64,000 nt of DNA from positions 62,001 to 126,000 of the forward strand of contig JAPEVC010000065.1 of NCBI GenBank assembly GCA_027946555.1, in the 5' to 3' direction. Numbering within the stretch: position 1 is the first letter of the stretch; every line of letters begins with the position of its first letter. This DNA comes from Gnomoniopsis sp. IMI 355080. Taxonomy: Eukaryota > Ascomycota > Sordariomycetes > Diaporthales > Gnomoniaceae. The translations under genes were made by a program, and so were the position numbers. The notes under the pieces are model-generated. The model made no database searches. It was not told the DNA's origin and saw nothing but the letters and a program-made list of their open reading frames with translations. Positions 22,600 to 33,096 of the stretch are shown here, one piece after another.

Positions 22600-24620
22600 T
22601 CAAGTCGTAATAGAATACGGCGCCACATTAGGATCAAGCGTCTGCCACACAAACGGCATCCCCTGCGAAAGACCCTCATCATCGAACCCACGAGCCCCAA
22701 CTTGCTCACTAAACTGCTGCATGCTAGATTGGAACGTAGCCGCCGCCGCGGCCGTGTCGGCGTTGAGCCCCGCCAGCAACACTGGATCGTCAAACATGTG
22801 AAGAAGCGACCGAGTCGTGTTTACTAGGAGTGGTCTCGCGAATAACGCGCTAAAGGTCAGCTGTTCCACGCACTTTTCCAAGGGCGGGAGGAAGTCGACG
22901 ACCGAGGTGTTGCCCTTGGTCGTTGGTAGTGGTTGGTAAAGAGCGGCGGGATGGAGTGGGAGGGTCCCGGTCAGGGAGAGGAGGTCGTTGGTGTTGGATG
23001 TATGGTGGGCTGTCGAGACGAGATGGGCCTGTATGTTTGAGGAGTGAGCGGTTGGATGTTTCCACGTTGATGATTATACATGTTGTGGATTGGAAATAAA
23101 ATGAATGTGGTCTTCCAAGGCGTGGTCGATGCTTACCATCTGCGTCAGAATGTCAATGAGGGTCTCTGTGGAAGAGATGGACTCTGGGAATCCTGTGATG
23201 TTTGCTACTCCGTTGGCCTCCTGAGCCCAGGCCTGAAGCTCAGTATCTGCTTCTAAGACCGATGCTGAACTATAATAAGACTCGACAAAGGTCGACATGA
23301 AGTCTTTGATAGCAGTATAAATGGTAGATGCGTCTTCATAGAATGGGAAATGTGTAAGCTCGGGCCCAAATGTCGAGTTGATCAGCCCTCGGCTCTGCAG
23401 ATCTGTGAGAAAATAGTTTCCTTGAAAATCACCGCCGCCATTGAAATAGAGATTGGTGGTGAAATCCTGTGCTGCAGCTCCAGTGTACCCGAAGATCTGG
23501 TCAACCGTCCCGCCGGGGTTGAACAAGATTGATGCAGCGATGGGCTGAATGGCGAAGACTTGATATGTGACTATTGCCAATTGTAGTCAGAACACAATAC
23601 CTCTTCATCTTTACATCTCGAAAATGCAACTTTCATCAGGACTTACGACGGTTCAACAAAGCATAGACCGGGTGGTCCACGCTAAGCGTACGAATAGCGG
23701 CCATCCAGACGATCTGCACAACCTCGTGCGTCGAGGCGAGATGATACCAGTCCACAAACCACGAGTCATTTGTGTTGAACATCATCTTGGCCAACAACCA
23801 GTCAGCAGCCTCGTCCTGCGGTGTATAGATCAGGTTGGCCCCCACGCCGGTCCGTATAGCCAGGGGAAGGAATTCCCCGGATGCCTCGCTGATATAAAAG
23901 TACGCATCACACGCGGGAGCATAACGACCCGTGGTGCGGGCTAAATTTCCCTGCGCAGAATGGTCAACGTAGAAGAGTCGTCCGGCTGCTAACAAGGCCT
24001 GAAGGGTCGAGCCTGAAATTTGTTCGGTCACCGCGTCTTCTACATCAAAGGCGAGGGTGTCAACGGAAGGATCCAGGCGTCTGACGGCATACGGGCTGTT
24101 GGAAAGACGTTCCATCGAGAAAAGCAAGTCCTGAGAGTAGTTGGATAGAATTCCCGGGACCGGTCCTTTCGGGAGGGTGCTTGTCCATTCGCCATTGTAC
24201 AGTAAGGTGTAGTCATCCACGGTCTTCAGACCATCATACTGTTTACCGGGTTCGTTCGCGCGATCAGCCAACCAGCCACACTAATATACACTGAATTGAC
24301 GTGAATCCTCGTACCTTGTCCAATAGAGCGCCTGCGGTGGCTGCGGCGCTGTCCGTGGCAGAAAGTGCTCCCTCCGGCACGACTTCCAACTGAATGGCAA
24401 CCTGATCTGCGGCTGCTTTGACGGTGCCGAGCGCTCCTGAAGGATAATATGGTCCTCCGGCTACTGCAGTGCCGTAGGTGAAGCCAAGCTGTGTGGTGAG
24501 GAGTGCCGCAGCTCTGCCTACAGGATCGGTTGAGTCTTGCGGTAGCGTGTAAGCAGCTAACGAGTGAGTCTTGAGTAATGCTATCACAGCAGCAGTGTTA
24601 GCCCAGCGGAAGGGACGCAT
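22600..24620 (-). CDS. Secreted lipoxygenase (manganese/iron LOX family)
   Basis: This enzyme oxygenates polyunsaturated fatty acids (linoleate/linolenate) to hydroperoxides. Four exons: 24620-24315, 24238-23647, 23570-23137 and 23028-22600, with introns of 76, 76 and 108 nt and phases 0, 1 and 0, give 586 aa. The start at 24620 gives a signal peptide (MRPFRWANTAAVIALL), as in secreted fungal Mn-LOX; an upstream ATG at 24671 is less likely. Metal ligands are visible: WYHLASTHEVVQ gives His268 and His273 (H-x4-H), and AHHTSNTND gives His452 and Asn456 (H-x3-N). The segment LPLHPAALYQPLPTTKG is also typical of fungal LOX. The oddity is the end of the chain: it finishes in Ile-Thr-Thr, whereas the last residue (Ile or Val) normally supplies the carboxylate ligand. 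Family assignment is secure; whether it is Mn- or Fe-type, and active, is open. Confidence 0.9.
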
Positions 24621-25105
24621 CTTTTCCCCTGTATTTTTGTCTAGGCTACATAGGCAAGGCAATAGGGACACAAAATGGCCATGGGGTCTCGTGCTTTATG
24701 CATTCTGTAATTCAGGTCCGTCAGCCTTCAGGTGGTCGATCACGACGATGTTGTGACTCGTAGATTATTGGCATGTTGCATTTGGTAAGAGCCCACTTCG
24801 GCCTCTGCTCGGTAGGACTAATGTGATAGATATGGGGCAAATAGTAAGCAATCGGTCAGTTTGCAATGTAGATGTATACCGCGAATAACTAGCCATTGCC
24901 GCTATTTCCAATAGCACGTCCCGGGTCTCAGCCACTAGCTGACTTGGTGTCGATCTTCCGAGCATTCCATAAAGAAGCTACCGGCTCAGAAAGTACCACA
25001 AAGTCTTACGTGGACCGGAAACATCATCTGGCACAGTAAGACGGCGTGTAGTGGCTTGTATAACGTAGTATGCATTAGCTTACTAAACGGATCTTACCGC
25101 TCTCC
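24621..25105. other. Intergenic, lipoxygenase promoter side
   Basis: About 485 bases between the lipoxygenase start and the 3' end of the HAUS6 gene, both on the minus strand. No further gene was identified; it should hold the lipoxygenase promoter and the HAUS6 terminator. Confidence 0.5.
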
Positions 25106-27535
25106 TCAGTCCCATATGCCACCACCACCTCTAACAGGCGTACTAGGCGGGCTCGTCTTGATCTTCGGCCGACTCTTGAAGACAGCCTCATAATCCACGC
25201 CCTCGCCATCTTCGGCGATGAGCTCCTCCAATACCACCGTCTCGGTCTTCTCTTCCTCCTCCTGGGCCGGAAAATAGCTCTGGCGCGAAATTGATCCAGA
25301 CAACTGCTTTGACGCGCGTTTGAGGGAGCGCTGTTTCTGAAGCCGGGCTTTCTGCTGCGTGGCTTCGAAATTGGCCATGGACTTGCGCGTGCGCGCTACA
25401 AGGTCGTCCTCCGCCGTGGTCCCGTCCGCCTCCGCATCGGCATCGGCATTGCCCGTATCATCGGGGTCGCTCGGCAGTGTACCCGGATGACGTTTCGTAG
25501 GAGACCGAGACGAGGTATTTCGCCGCCGTATCTGCGTGGGGGATGGAGATCCCATTGCTACCTCGTCCTCCTCATCCAAATCGATGCTAGATCCACGCAC
25601 CATAGACAGGCGTGTCCTCTCAGCCAGGGAGAGCGTGTGACGTGGCCTGGACTGCTTGACCGGAGAGGGCGAGGCGGCCTTCATTGATTCAAGGATCTGA
25701 TCTGCTTTCTGCTGGGTGGGGGATGGGGAGATATTTTCGGGAGACTGGGTTTGACGGATTGGGGACCGAGACCGCGGTCGTCGTTGTGGTGAGGGCGGGG
25801 GGATACGAGTCGGCGAGCGTGCAGGAGAGGGCGACTTGCTTGTTAGTTGGCGGATAGGCGAATGGCGTGAAGACGATAGTCGAGGCGTCGTTGACTCTGT
25901 AGGAGAGATCTGGGTTGGTGAAAGCTTTGGCCGGAATGCATGCTGACTAGACAGTGGTTGTGGTAATTTTGGTCTTGCTCGCTTAGAAGGCTGTATCGAC
26001 GCAGCATCGGGCTTCGCAAGCTCATCCAGATCCTGTTGGCGTAGTTGGCGACTGGCGGCTGCGGTGTGTCGCGCAAGGTCCTCCTCGAGCTCGCTAAGCT
26101 CTGAAACTGATTCTTCCACAGGCTTCTCGCTGCAGCTGCTCTGCGTCGGTGACTTGGCATACTGAGTACGTCCTTTTGACCGCCTCAGACTTCGCCCAGC
26201 CGAGAGTTGATCTATCTGGCTAAGCTCCGTATCCATAGCTTCCAGCAAGGTGCCATAGTCTCCATGCAGCTGCGTGGACTTCGCACTCGCAAGTCTCTTG
26301 GGGCTCATCCGACCCAGCTGGAGAGACTCGTGAACTTCAAAACCCAGGTCAATGCCCTTCTGATGATCGACCCGCGAGCTGCTCTGTTTTTCAGGTTCGC
26401 TAGATACGTCACCAAACATCTCCTTGCGGAAATTCTGCCATTTATCGAGTCTTTCCTTTTGCGCATTCACTCGCCCATTTAACTGCTCCAGGAGTCCGCC
26501 ATTATGGCCCTCGAGCTCTCCAAGACGATTGGTCCGCACGCGTCGCCAGACACGATCGAAAGGCGCAGTAAGCAACCCGTCCTGCCGCGACTTGGCGTCT
26601 CCATAGAGAAGAGCCTCCATCCATTTCTCATTTCCAGTCCAGTTGTTTCTCACCGCGCGACGCACTTGACGTTTGTCACCTTCTGAAAGCGTAATGTTGG
26701 GATCCTGCTCAACAATGGTCGTAACCTTTGCCTGTCGTGTCACTATCTCGCGCTCTTTTGAATCCAGCAGACCGGCGAACTCGTTGTACTGAACATGCGC
26801 AGTATTCTTGTCGTCGAGCTTCTTCCTCAGTGACGACTTATGTGCTAGTATCAGTGGTGACAACTCCATCCTATCCCCAGAATATCCGCGCTTTTCCAGA
26901 GCGAGATTGTGCGCAATAGCCGCATGCTCCTTGTTGTTGAGATGCTCTTCGGCGACCATCTTTTTCAACACGGCCGACGAGAATACAGCCAAGATCTCTT
27001 CTAATCTTTCTCCCTTGCATTCATCAAGCATAGTCTTCCGCAGCACAGTATCTCTTCCCAGGACACCATTCTTCTTGGCCTGGTCGAGGCATCGTAAAAG
27101 GGCAGCGCGTAGGTTTGTGGACTGGAGCTGGTCGGCAGGAGGGAAGAAGGGCTGTAGTTTCTATGTAACTTTGTCAGTATACAGAGCGTAGATATATGCG
27201 GAACAGCCATGCCGTACATTGCGCGTTTCATCCGGGTCCCACAGCGTGAAGAGCTGGTAAAGCGCCCACTCGACGGACTGGATTCTCTTCTTCTGGCCCT
27301 GGGCGGCGTCTTTGTTGGTGAATGTCAAAGCATTGATGTCTGGCCGGTCGGGCAGGTGGTCGAGGTCCAGTAGGCGTAGGTTTCTCAGGAAGAGGGATAT
27401 ATTTGACGCAGTGGGCGTCGCGTGCGTCTGCGGTGAACCGAGGCCGTTCGAGGTCAGGCTTCGACTGGAGTTCGCGCCGGATGGGACGCGTGCAGACCTC
27501 GAGCGGGAGAGGAGGGCGTTCTGAGTGGCGGACAT
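25106..27535 (-). CDS. HAUS augmin-like complex subunit 6 (N-terminal HAUS6 domain)
   Basis: Subunit of the augmin complex, which recruits gamma-tubulin to existing spindle microtubules for branching nucleation. Two exons, 27535-27218 and 27160-25106, with a 57-nt phase-0 intron, give 790 aa. The HAUS6 N-terminal domain spans roughly residues 45-260: SLFLRNLRLLDLDHLPD, then the stretch after the intron beginning KLQPFFPPADQLQSTNLR, and LHA-type helices with KKMVAEEHL. The middle has coiled-coil character (LDSKEREIVTRQAKVTTIVEQ). The C-terminal half is disordered and rich in Ser-Pro and Thr-Pro, consistent with mitotic CDK phosphorylation. It is arranged divergently with the small membrane-protein gene at 27903, 367 bp apart. 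Family recognition is good; length and domain order fit filamentous-fungal HAUS6. Confidence 0.85.
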
Positions 27536-27902
27536 AGTATGCTCAATTCCATGGTGTCGGAAGACGTGTGCCTAGACGAGTGGTCAATTATGTTACCGCT
27601 TCATATCGAGATTTCTCGGTGTGGTTGGTTTGAAGGGGTACTGTACTGTGCATTAATGCAAAGCCCCTCGATAGTAAACAGAAGGCAGGAAAAGAAGTCG
27701 GCTTGGTCTTCAGCGCAAGCACCTTCCCTGCAAGCGCCTGGACCCCTGAACCATGGGATCACCCCTGATTCAACGTCAACTCCAACGTCTATATATCAGA
27801 ATTGCCCGTCCTGATTAGTGCTTCCAAGCATTTATTATGTGCTACATAAGTAAGTAGAGATCCTTCGAACACATTACTTCAAAGAGTAACAAGTCTCAAT
27901 AT

Positions 27903-28835
27903 ATGCGCTACGATTTGTAAGCTCAGTCCACTGAAATGTCTGATATTTCCCGTTTACAGCTGGATCGAGACTGATAGTGCCTTCCTCGTGAGCTGCCAAA
28001 AAAGCACAGCGTCATCGCTGGCATTGTCCATGAGCGCTCGGCTGAGTGGGACGAAAACTTCGGATTTTTCTTTCTGGGATCATTACTCGCCCTTGTCCTC
28101 TCCAAACGTGGAACGTCCCTCAACAAGCTTTATTCGTGCATCATATCCAGCCAGATCTTTTGGTACGTCTCTTTGACGGGCACCATAGCGCCAGTGCCTC
28201 TAATAGTGGCTACCTCATATCCTTCTTTGCCTGGTATACACAATATGCCAACTACCACGAATGCAAATGGTCCTTGGCATCAATTACCCACTGCCTCATC
28301 AGCAGTCCCTCCTTCAAAAAATAATACGTTAGTTCCTGAACCCTTGTCAACGTCTTATCACAGAGATTCTTCTCTTAACCTTGACGTCCTCTCCGCCACC
28401 AACGATGGCCTGATGTCGATGATCACCTCGCAATCTGGACTTTCTACTTTGACCACAAAACCTGACCTTTACTATCCCTATGCTGTCTCCACTTCTATCA
28501 AGACTGTCGTCCAAACTACTACCAAAAATCGCGGTCCGAGTGTTACCACGATCAATGTCCAACCGAGTTCCCAAGCCATTTCTGCCCCGATTTCGCAGCA
28601 AACATCCCCTTGTTGGCTCCCAACGGCTCCCAGGCCGAGGTCCAACGAGAGTCTGATAGTATCGGAGAGCCGCCATATCTCGCCGACCTTGACTTCCAAA
28701 GCACAAGCTGGCGCCCTTGGCGGTCCTTTAGCAGTGGCTGCCATTTTTGCATTGATGATCAGCTGGAAGTACATGCAAAGACTCCTCAAGAATACATCGT
28801 TTTACAATAAATTTCTCGGGGGCGACACAGCATAG
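27903..28835 (+). CDS. Small Ser/Thr-rich protein with one C-terminal membrane helix
   Basis: No homolog is recognised. The model has three exons, 27903-27916, 27960-28162 and 28207-28835, with two very short introns (43 and 44 nt; GTAAGC/CAG and GTACGT/TAG). Phases match at both joints, giving 281 aa. Support for exon 2 is compositional: it is Ser/Thr/Pro-rich like exon 3, and both end at in-frame stops if not spliced. The ectodomain-like part is rich in Ser, Thr and Pro. It is followed by one membrane helix (GGPLAVAAIFALMISW) and a short basic tail ending in LGGDTA. The short introns are below the usual size in this window, so the 5' part is less certain. If it is wrong, the gene may start at the in-frame Met near 28243. 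It ends 66 bp before the TAG-interrupted gene on the same strand. Confidence 0.5.
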
Positions 28836-28901
28836 CGGCGGCTTCCCCGAAGATACGCTGATCATCCGCGGAAGAAAGCAACGCAACCACGAACATTCTC
28901 G

Positions 28902-30173
28902 ATGACTCCCCTGCATCAACCGCCCCCTTGGTGTTCTTTGCCACCCGTGTCTTGTAGTTCGACGGTGGAAATGGTACCCGAGTATATGAAGTGCCCCAGG
29001 CCTCCTCCCACCTCGTTTGACGACGAAGATTGGGACGACGTGGACTGGAACGAAATGGACTGGGACGAGCAACACAGAATTGACACACCTTTCTTTACTC
29101 CACCTCAGACACCAACATCCATCGAATACCAAACTGAGCGAAAGAGAGAACTTCGTTCTGCGGCTGATTGTGGTGTTCTCAAAATCTCTGACGTGCATAC
29201 CAGTGCGTTGCCATGGACCGTGGTTGACCAAGTTCGCCAGAAGTTCATGCAGGACGCTCCACGTGGAGTTATCAGAGTCGCTACATCTGGTACAGAATTT
29301 TTGTGTGGTCTTCACGCAATCCAGCTAAGCATGAAGTACCAGCCTAGTTTTCGGGGCGTTCGCCAGCCATTCATTCAAGAGCTACTGGGCATCTAGGAGG
29401 AGATCCAGAAGGCGAGCCCTGAGGGAAATGAGAACTGCAATTTCTTCGAGGTTACACAGCTGGCTCGCATCACGCAAACATATTTGGGCAGACTGGGAGT
29501 CGCGTCTCGGCTTGGTGTGGTGTCACCATCCATGGGTCAAACAATGTTCCCCATCATCTACTCGGACATGGCGCGATACAAGGACGCGGAGAAGGTGCTG
29601 TGGGTGTACAACGATGAGAAAGGAACGCATTAGGAGGCTCTTCGGCTTGAATCGGATATTGCCGTTGACATGGAGGAGTATTGGCGGGACTTGTTGGGTG
29701 CTGAGGGTGCTGCGAGGTCGTCAAGACATTCCAAATCCCGAGATGGAAGCACATCCACCAACGTCTCTAGGTTTGAGTCTTTGGAATCTTCTGACACGAG
29801 ACTTCTCATCACTCGAGCGTCAGAGAATTCCAATAGTACTGTGCAAACTTTGGAGACTGCCTGTCCACCATTGCCAGCTACTCCGAGCGCCTCTACAGCT
29901 ACAGGGTACGCTCCATCTGGGCTCGCAAAGCTCACCCTGCTGCATTCAGAATCGAAGTCAACAGCAGTTACAGTATCCCAAGAAGTGACAACATCCGGAG
30001 CAGTGACAAGGCTGCGCAACAAAACTTTGAGTGAGGGGACAATCACAACTTACATGGACACGCCCGGTTCCACGGGCAGTCTGTTTGGTATGCGCATGGT
30101 GAAGGCGGAGTGGAGCTCGTTTGGGTCACTGGTGGCGTCTGATGCTCTAGGCACATCCAGTAACCCGGATTGA
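28902..30173 (+). CDS. Cys-His hydrolase-like (OTU/papain-fold-like) protein interrupted by two in-frame TAG codons
   Basis: One frame is open from 28902 to the TGA at 30171-30173 (424 codons) except for two TAG codons at 29394-29396 (codon 165) and 29631-29633 (codon 244). Read through, the product is about 423 aa. The N-terminus is acidic with repeated Asp-Trp pairs (DEDWDDVDWNEMDWDE). The core runs from about residue 125 to 250. FLCGLHAIQLS looks like a catalytic-Cys helix start; later NFFEVTQLARI and VLWVYNDEKGTH place a His just before the second TAG. This Cys...W-x-x-ND...H pattern resembles papain-fold cysteine proteases of the OTU-like kind found in fungal genomes (inference). The last 170 residues are Ser/Thr-rich and disordered. 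Either this is a gene with recoded or edited UAG codons, or a young pseudogene. The first TAG alone would leave a 164-aa protein lacking the His. The start at 28902 could instead be 28971. Confidence 0.55.
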
Positions 30174-30492
30174 GCAGTATTAGCAAGAATTCTTAAGTTG
30201 ATAGCACCGCTTGTTGGCGGAAGCCTGCCCTGTCCCAATGATTGACTTTCTTGGATGGTCATCTTCCCATCTAGGCAAATCGGTCCTAAGTACCGGCAAC
30301 ATTGGTTGCAAGTCTCAACACTCCCCGCAGCGATGTCAGTGCTCCTGTCACACCATACTCTATGATGAGAAATTGATGCTGATTTGAATGAGACACAAGT
30401 GTAAGTGCCCCAAGCACCGTAGACTCCAGCAGGAATGCACCAATGTTGAGAAGTATGCGGCTCGGCTTTTCATATTTCTTTATGTATTCAAA
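30174..30492. other. Intergenic, convergent 3' ends
   Basis: About 320 bases between two convergent genes. Nothing beyond 3' untranslated sequence is expected, and nothing else was seen. Confidence 0.5.
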
Positions 30493-31593
30493 TCAAACAT
30501 CAACCACTTCGCCGGTACTCAGAGCCTTTTTGACAGCCTCAGCCACCCTTACCGCAGCCAGTCCATCTTCACCGGTGCAGACAGCCTGGTCTTCCCCACG
30601 TACTACCTTTATCAAATGAGCCACCTGCAGTTCAAAAGGAACCTTTTCCCTCTCCTCTTCTGATAAAAGATCTTCGAATTTATCCGTTACCTCTGATATC
30701 TGATTGCTCCATGATCTTTGAAACCCGTCAGCGTAGAATGTCCGCCTCAAGTCCGGAACGCTTAGTGTCCCCTCCGTGCCAAATATGCGGTACACATCCT
30801 TCCCAGTTCGAGGCAGTTTGGGATTCTCGCCGGTGCCCATTTCGAACGCATGATCACTAACCACCGCATCACTGAGCAGAAAGGTTCCCACTACACCGTT
30901 CTCAAAGTTCAGGATGATAGCACCTCCTTCCTCCGCTGGGTGGTTCCTCTGCTTCTTTGTCTCGAACGCGGCCACTCGCTTGACCTTGCTGGCCAGGAGG
31001 TAGTGTAGCACGTCGATGTCGTGAATAAGGTTGATCATCACGGGGCCGCCGCTTTCGGCGCTGCGATGCCATTCCAGAGGTGCATCAAAGTACTCTTTCG
31101 GTTTATGAAGGGTCCAGAGTCCGGATACAGCCGTGACTTGGCCAATGGATTGTGTTTCCCGGCTAAGGATCCGTTTGGCAGCGACCACATAGGGATTGAA
31201 ACGCCGATGATGCGCCGTGAGTAGATGCAGCTTCAGCGCTGCGGCATGCTCCACAAGCTTCTGGCCGCTAGCGCTGTCAACCGCCAGGGGCTTTTCGCAG
31301 AGCACATTGACACCGGCGGAGAGGAGCTCCGTGGCTCCTGCGACGTGCAAATGGTTCGGCACGCAGACGATTGCGGCATCGGGCTTTGTGCTGGGAGAGC
31401 TGAGCATAGCCTGGATCGTGGGAAAGTATGCCGTCTCCAGCTGGGTTGCGGTCTCGGTGGCCCTGGGGCTGGGGTCGACGAGGCACACGAGTTGCGCGTC
31501 TGGGTTTGACTTGACCGCGATGGCGTGGCGTGGGCCAATTTCGCCGGCGCCAACGAGGGCAATCTTTACTTTGGGTGGTGAGGGAGTCGCCAT
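30493..31593 (-). CDS. Gfo/Idh/MocA-family NAD(P)-dependent oxidoreductase
   Basis: This is a single-exon, 366-aa sugar or polyol dehydrogenase-like enzyme, probably cytosolic. The Rossmann fold is at the N-terminus: VKIALVGAGEIGPRHA (about residues 9-24) carries the GxGxxG nucleotide-binding motif. The family's hallmark CEKPLAVD follows at about 95-102, whose Lys is the conserved catalytic or structural residue. The C-terminal alpha/beta domain contains the usual GGPVMINLIHDIDVLHYLL segment, where the conserved His and Asp contribute to catalysis. Length and domain order are normal. The substrate cannot be inferred; families of this kind act on inositol, glucose, quinate or related molecules. 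There is no metabolic neighbour in the window. Confidence 0.9.
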   Translation of the reverse strand: MATPSPPKVKIALVGAGEIGPRHAIAVKSNPDAQLVCLVDPSPRATETATQLETAYFPTIQAMLSSPSTKPDAAIVCVPNHLHVAGATELLSAGVNVLCEKPLAVDSASGQKLVEHAAALKLHLLTAHHRRFNPYVVAAKRILSRETQSIGQVTAVSGLWTLHKPKEYFDAPLEWHRSAESGGPVMINLIHDIDVLHYLLASKVKRVAAFETKKQRNHPAEEGGAIILNFENGVVGTFLLSDAVVSDHAFEMGTGENPKLPRTGKDVYRIFGTEGTLSVPDLRRTFYADGFQRSWSNQISEVTDKFEDLLSEEEREKVPFELQVAHLIKVVRGEDQAVCTGEDGLAAVRVAEAVKKALSTGEVVDV

Positions 31594-32697
31594 GATGTTC
31601 GTTGTGTGGGCAGTCTTGCGGGCTCAATAGAGGTGGCTTTGAATCGTGGCCGCGGTGGTCAAATAGAGACAAAGGAGATTCAGCATGTCCTTTTTATCGA
31701 AAGAAATAAGGAGGAGGACTGCTGTGTTATATGTACTGTATAACAGTTCAAGCAAGTGTCTTTTGATACAAATGACAGCGGTGTGATTTTGCCGGGGAGG
31801 AGTTGGCCCTGAATTCGGCCGGGGATCTCCAAAGTTCCAGCGTCTCCAGGCTTACCGGCTCGGCTGTCTGGTAAGCATCCGGGTAAGGACTCTTCCCAAC
31901 GTCCTGTTTTGAGTAAGTCACAAATGAGAAGTTTCTTTTCTGTCGCGTTCCCCTTGTTGGTGAAGATCCTGCTGTATAGTAGGTACCGGAATTACATCAT
32001 GGAAAACGCAAAATATAATTAGAAGAATTCTACTGGGCTTTGTGCACTGCAACCTTGATATTTGAATTTGTGGCTTCTCCTTAAAAGGCCCTTTCGGTAT
32101 ATGTGCTGTTGAAAAAATGTGTATTCAATGTGTATTCGATCTTTCCATACATGGACGGCATCTTCCGTTATTCACCCGTTCGGGCCAGAAATGCCTCCAT
32201 CGTGACTCACGACTGTCGATCTCATCCTGAAGATCCTCCTTCTCGCTCAAATGAGGGATCAATACTCACGTTATAACCGTCCTTTGCGAAAAAAATATGC
32301 CCAAGGCTGCAGCCTGTCGCCCATCATCACAATGCTTACACATTGATGTAGATGCGAGAAGAAGGCATATAGCTGACAGGGGACATCCGTTCGAAGAAAC
32401 TTCTTTTGAATGTGCAATTAAGCCAACCCGGGACAGGTGTTCCAATAAAATCTCGCTTTTTACGGTACACGTACATCATCTTCGTGTCGATGATCAATCG
32501 GTATGGGACTCTTCTTATGTCTCTCACTCCTCATCTAATGATAGACTTCTTGAAGTCGCAGGCACTCAAGTATGCAATCCTATAAATCGTCTACGCGGGC
32601 ATCTGAGCGATGCAAACGTATTTTCATATGACTGGGCCACGTCGGGAGCGAGTATGAGCGACACATCCAGTGTACAGTGTACAGCCTCTGGTACAGT
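31594..32697. other. Intergenic, 1.1 kb
   Basis: It contains the oxidoreductase promoter and the 3' side of the DUF4267 gene. A 134-codon plus-strand frame at 32297-32701 is open but has no domain, no good start context and overlaps nothing conserved, so it is not called as a gene. Confidence 0.45.
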
Positions 32698-33096
32698 TTA
32701 ATTTCCGGCCGCTGTTAATCCAGCATAGCCCCATGCTCCAATGAGTCCAGAACTGATAAATCGGAAGACTGCCCATCGAGGGTAACCCTCTTTCCATACA
32801 AGATAACTGTCGACCAAGCCAGCGTATGCACCTGTGACAGCCATCACTGTATCCACTAGTTCCAGTTGACCTCGAGAGTAGAAAAGAAACGTCAAGAGGC
32901 CAATGACAGTAGTACGGACTCCGTTGACCTTCATGACCGGGGCGGCAGCAGGACTCTTCGCTATGTGAGCTGGAAAGCCGAACTCCAGCATTGCGCCTTC
33001 AGCATTGAACAGTGGCCAGATACCCCCAAATGTCATGGTCGAGCCCACACTTGCGTCCCAAGAGTCAGTAGATGGCTTCACATATTCAAGGAGCAT
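32698..33096 (-). CDS. DUF4267-family small membrane protein
   Basis: A 132-aa integral membrane protein with about four hydrophobic segments, matching the DUF4267 layout. GGIWPLFNAEGAMLEFGFP (early) and VNGVRTTVIGLLTFLFYSR (middle) correspond to the family's conserved first and second helices, followed by DTVMAVTGAYAGLVDSYLVW and a C-terminal helix. No biochemical role is established for the family; in fungi such proteins are often near secondary-metabolism genes, but no such gene lies next to it here. The start at 33096 is taken because the family begins close to this point. A frame just upstream (33316-33086), partly overlapping and also hydrophobic, reads into it only with a frameshift and is considered leader or a decayed extension. 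Confidence 0.75.
   Translation of the reverse strand: MLLEYVKPSTDSWDASVGSTMTFGGIWPLFNAEGAMLEFGFPAHIAKSPAAAPVMKVNGVRTTVIGLLTFLFYSRGQLELVDTVMAVTGAYAGLVDSYLVWKEGYPRWAVFRFISSGLIGAWGYAGLTAAGN

Noticed and set aside
29428..29988. 186-codon plus-strand frame overlapping the TAG-interrupted gene
   Set aside because: Different phase, composition typical of a shadow frame; the phase with two TAG codons carries the recognisable motifs.
32297..32701. 134-codon plus-strand frame
   Set aside because: No domain, no splice partners; likely chance.
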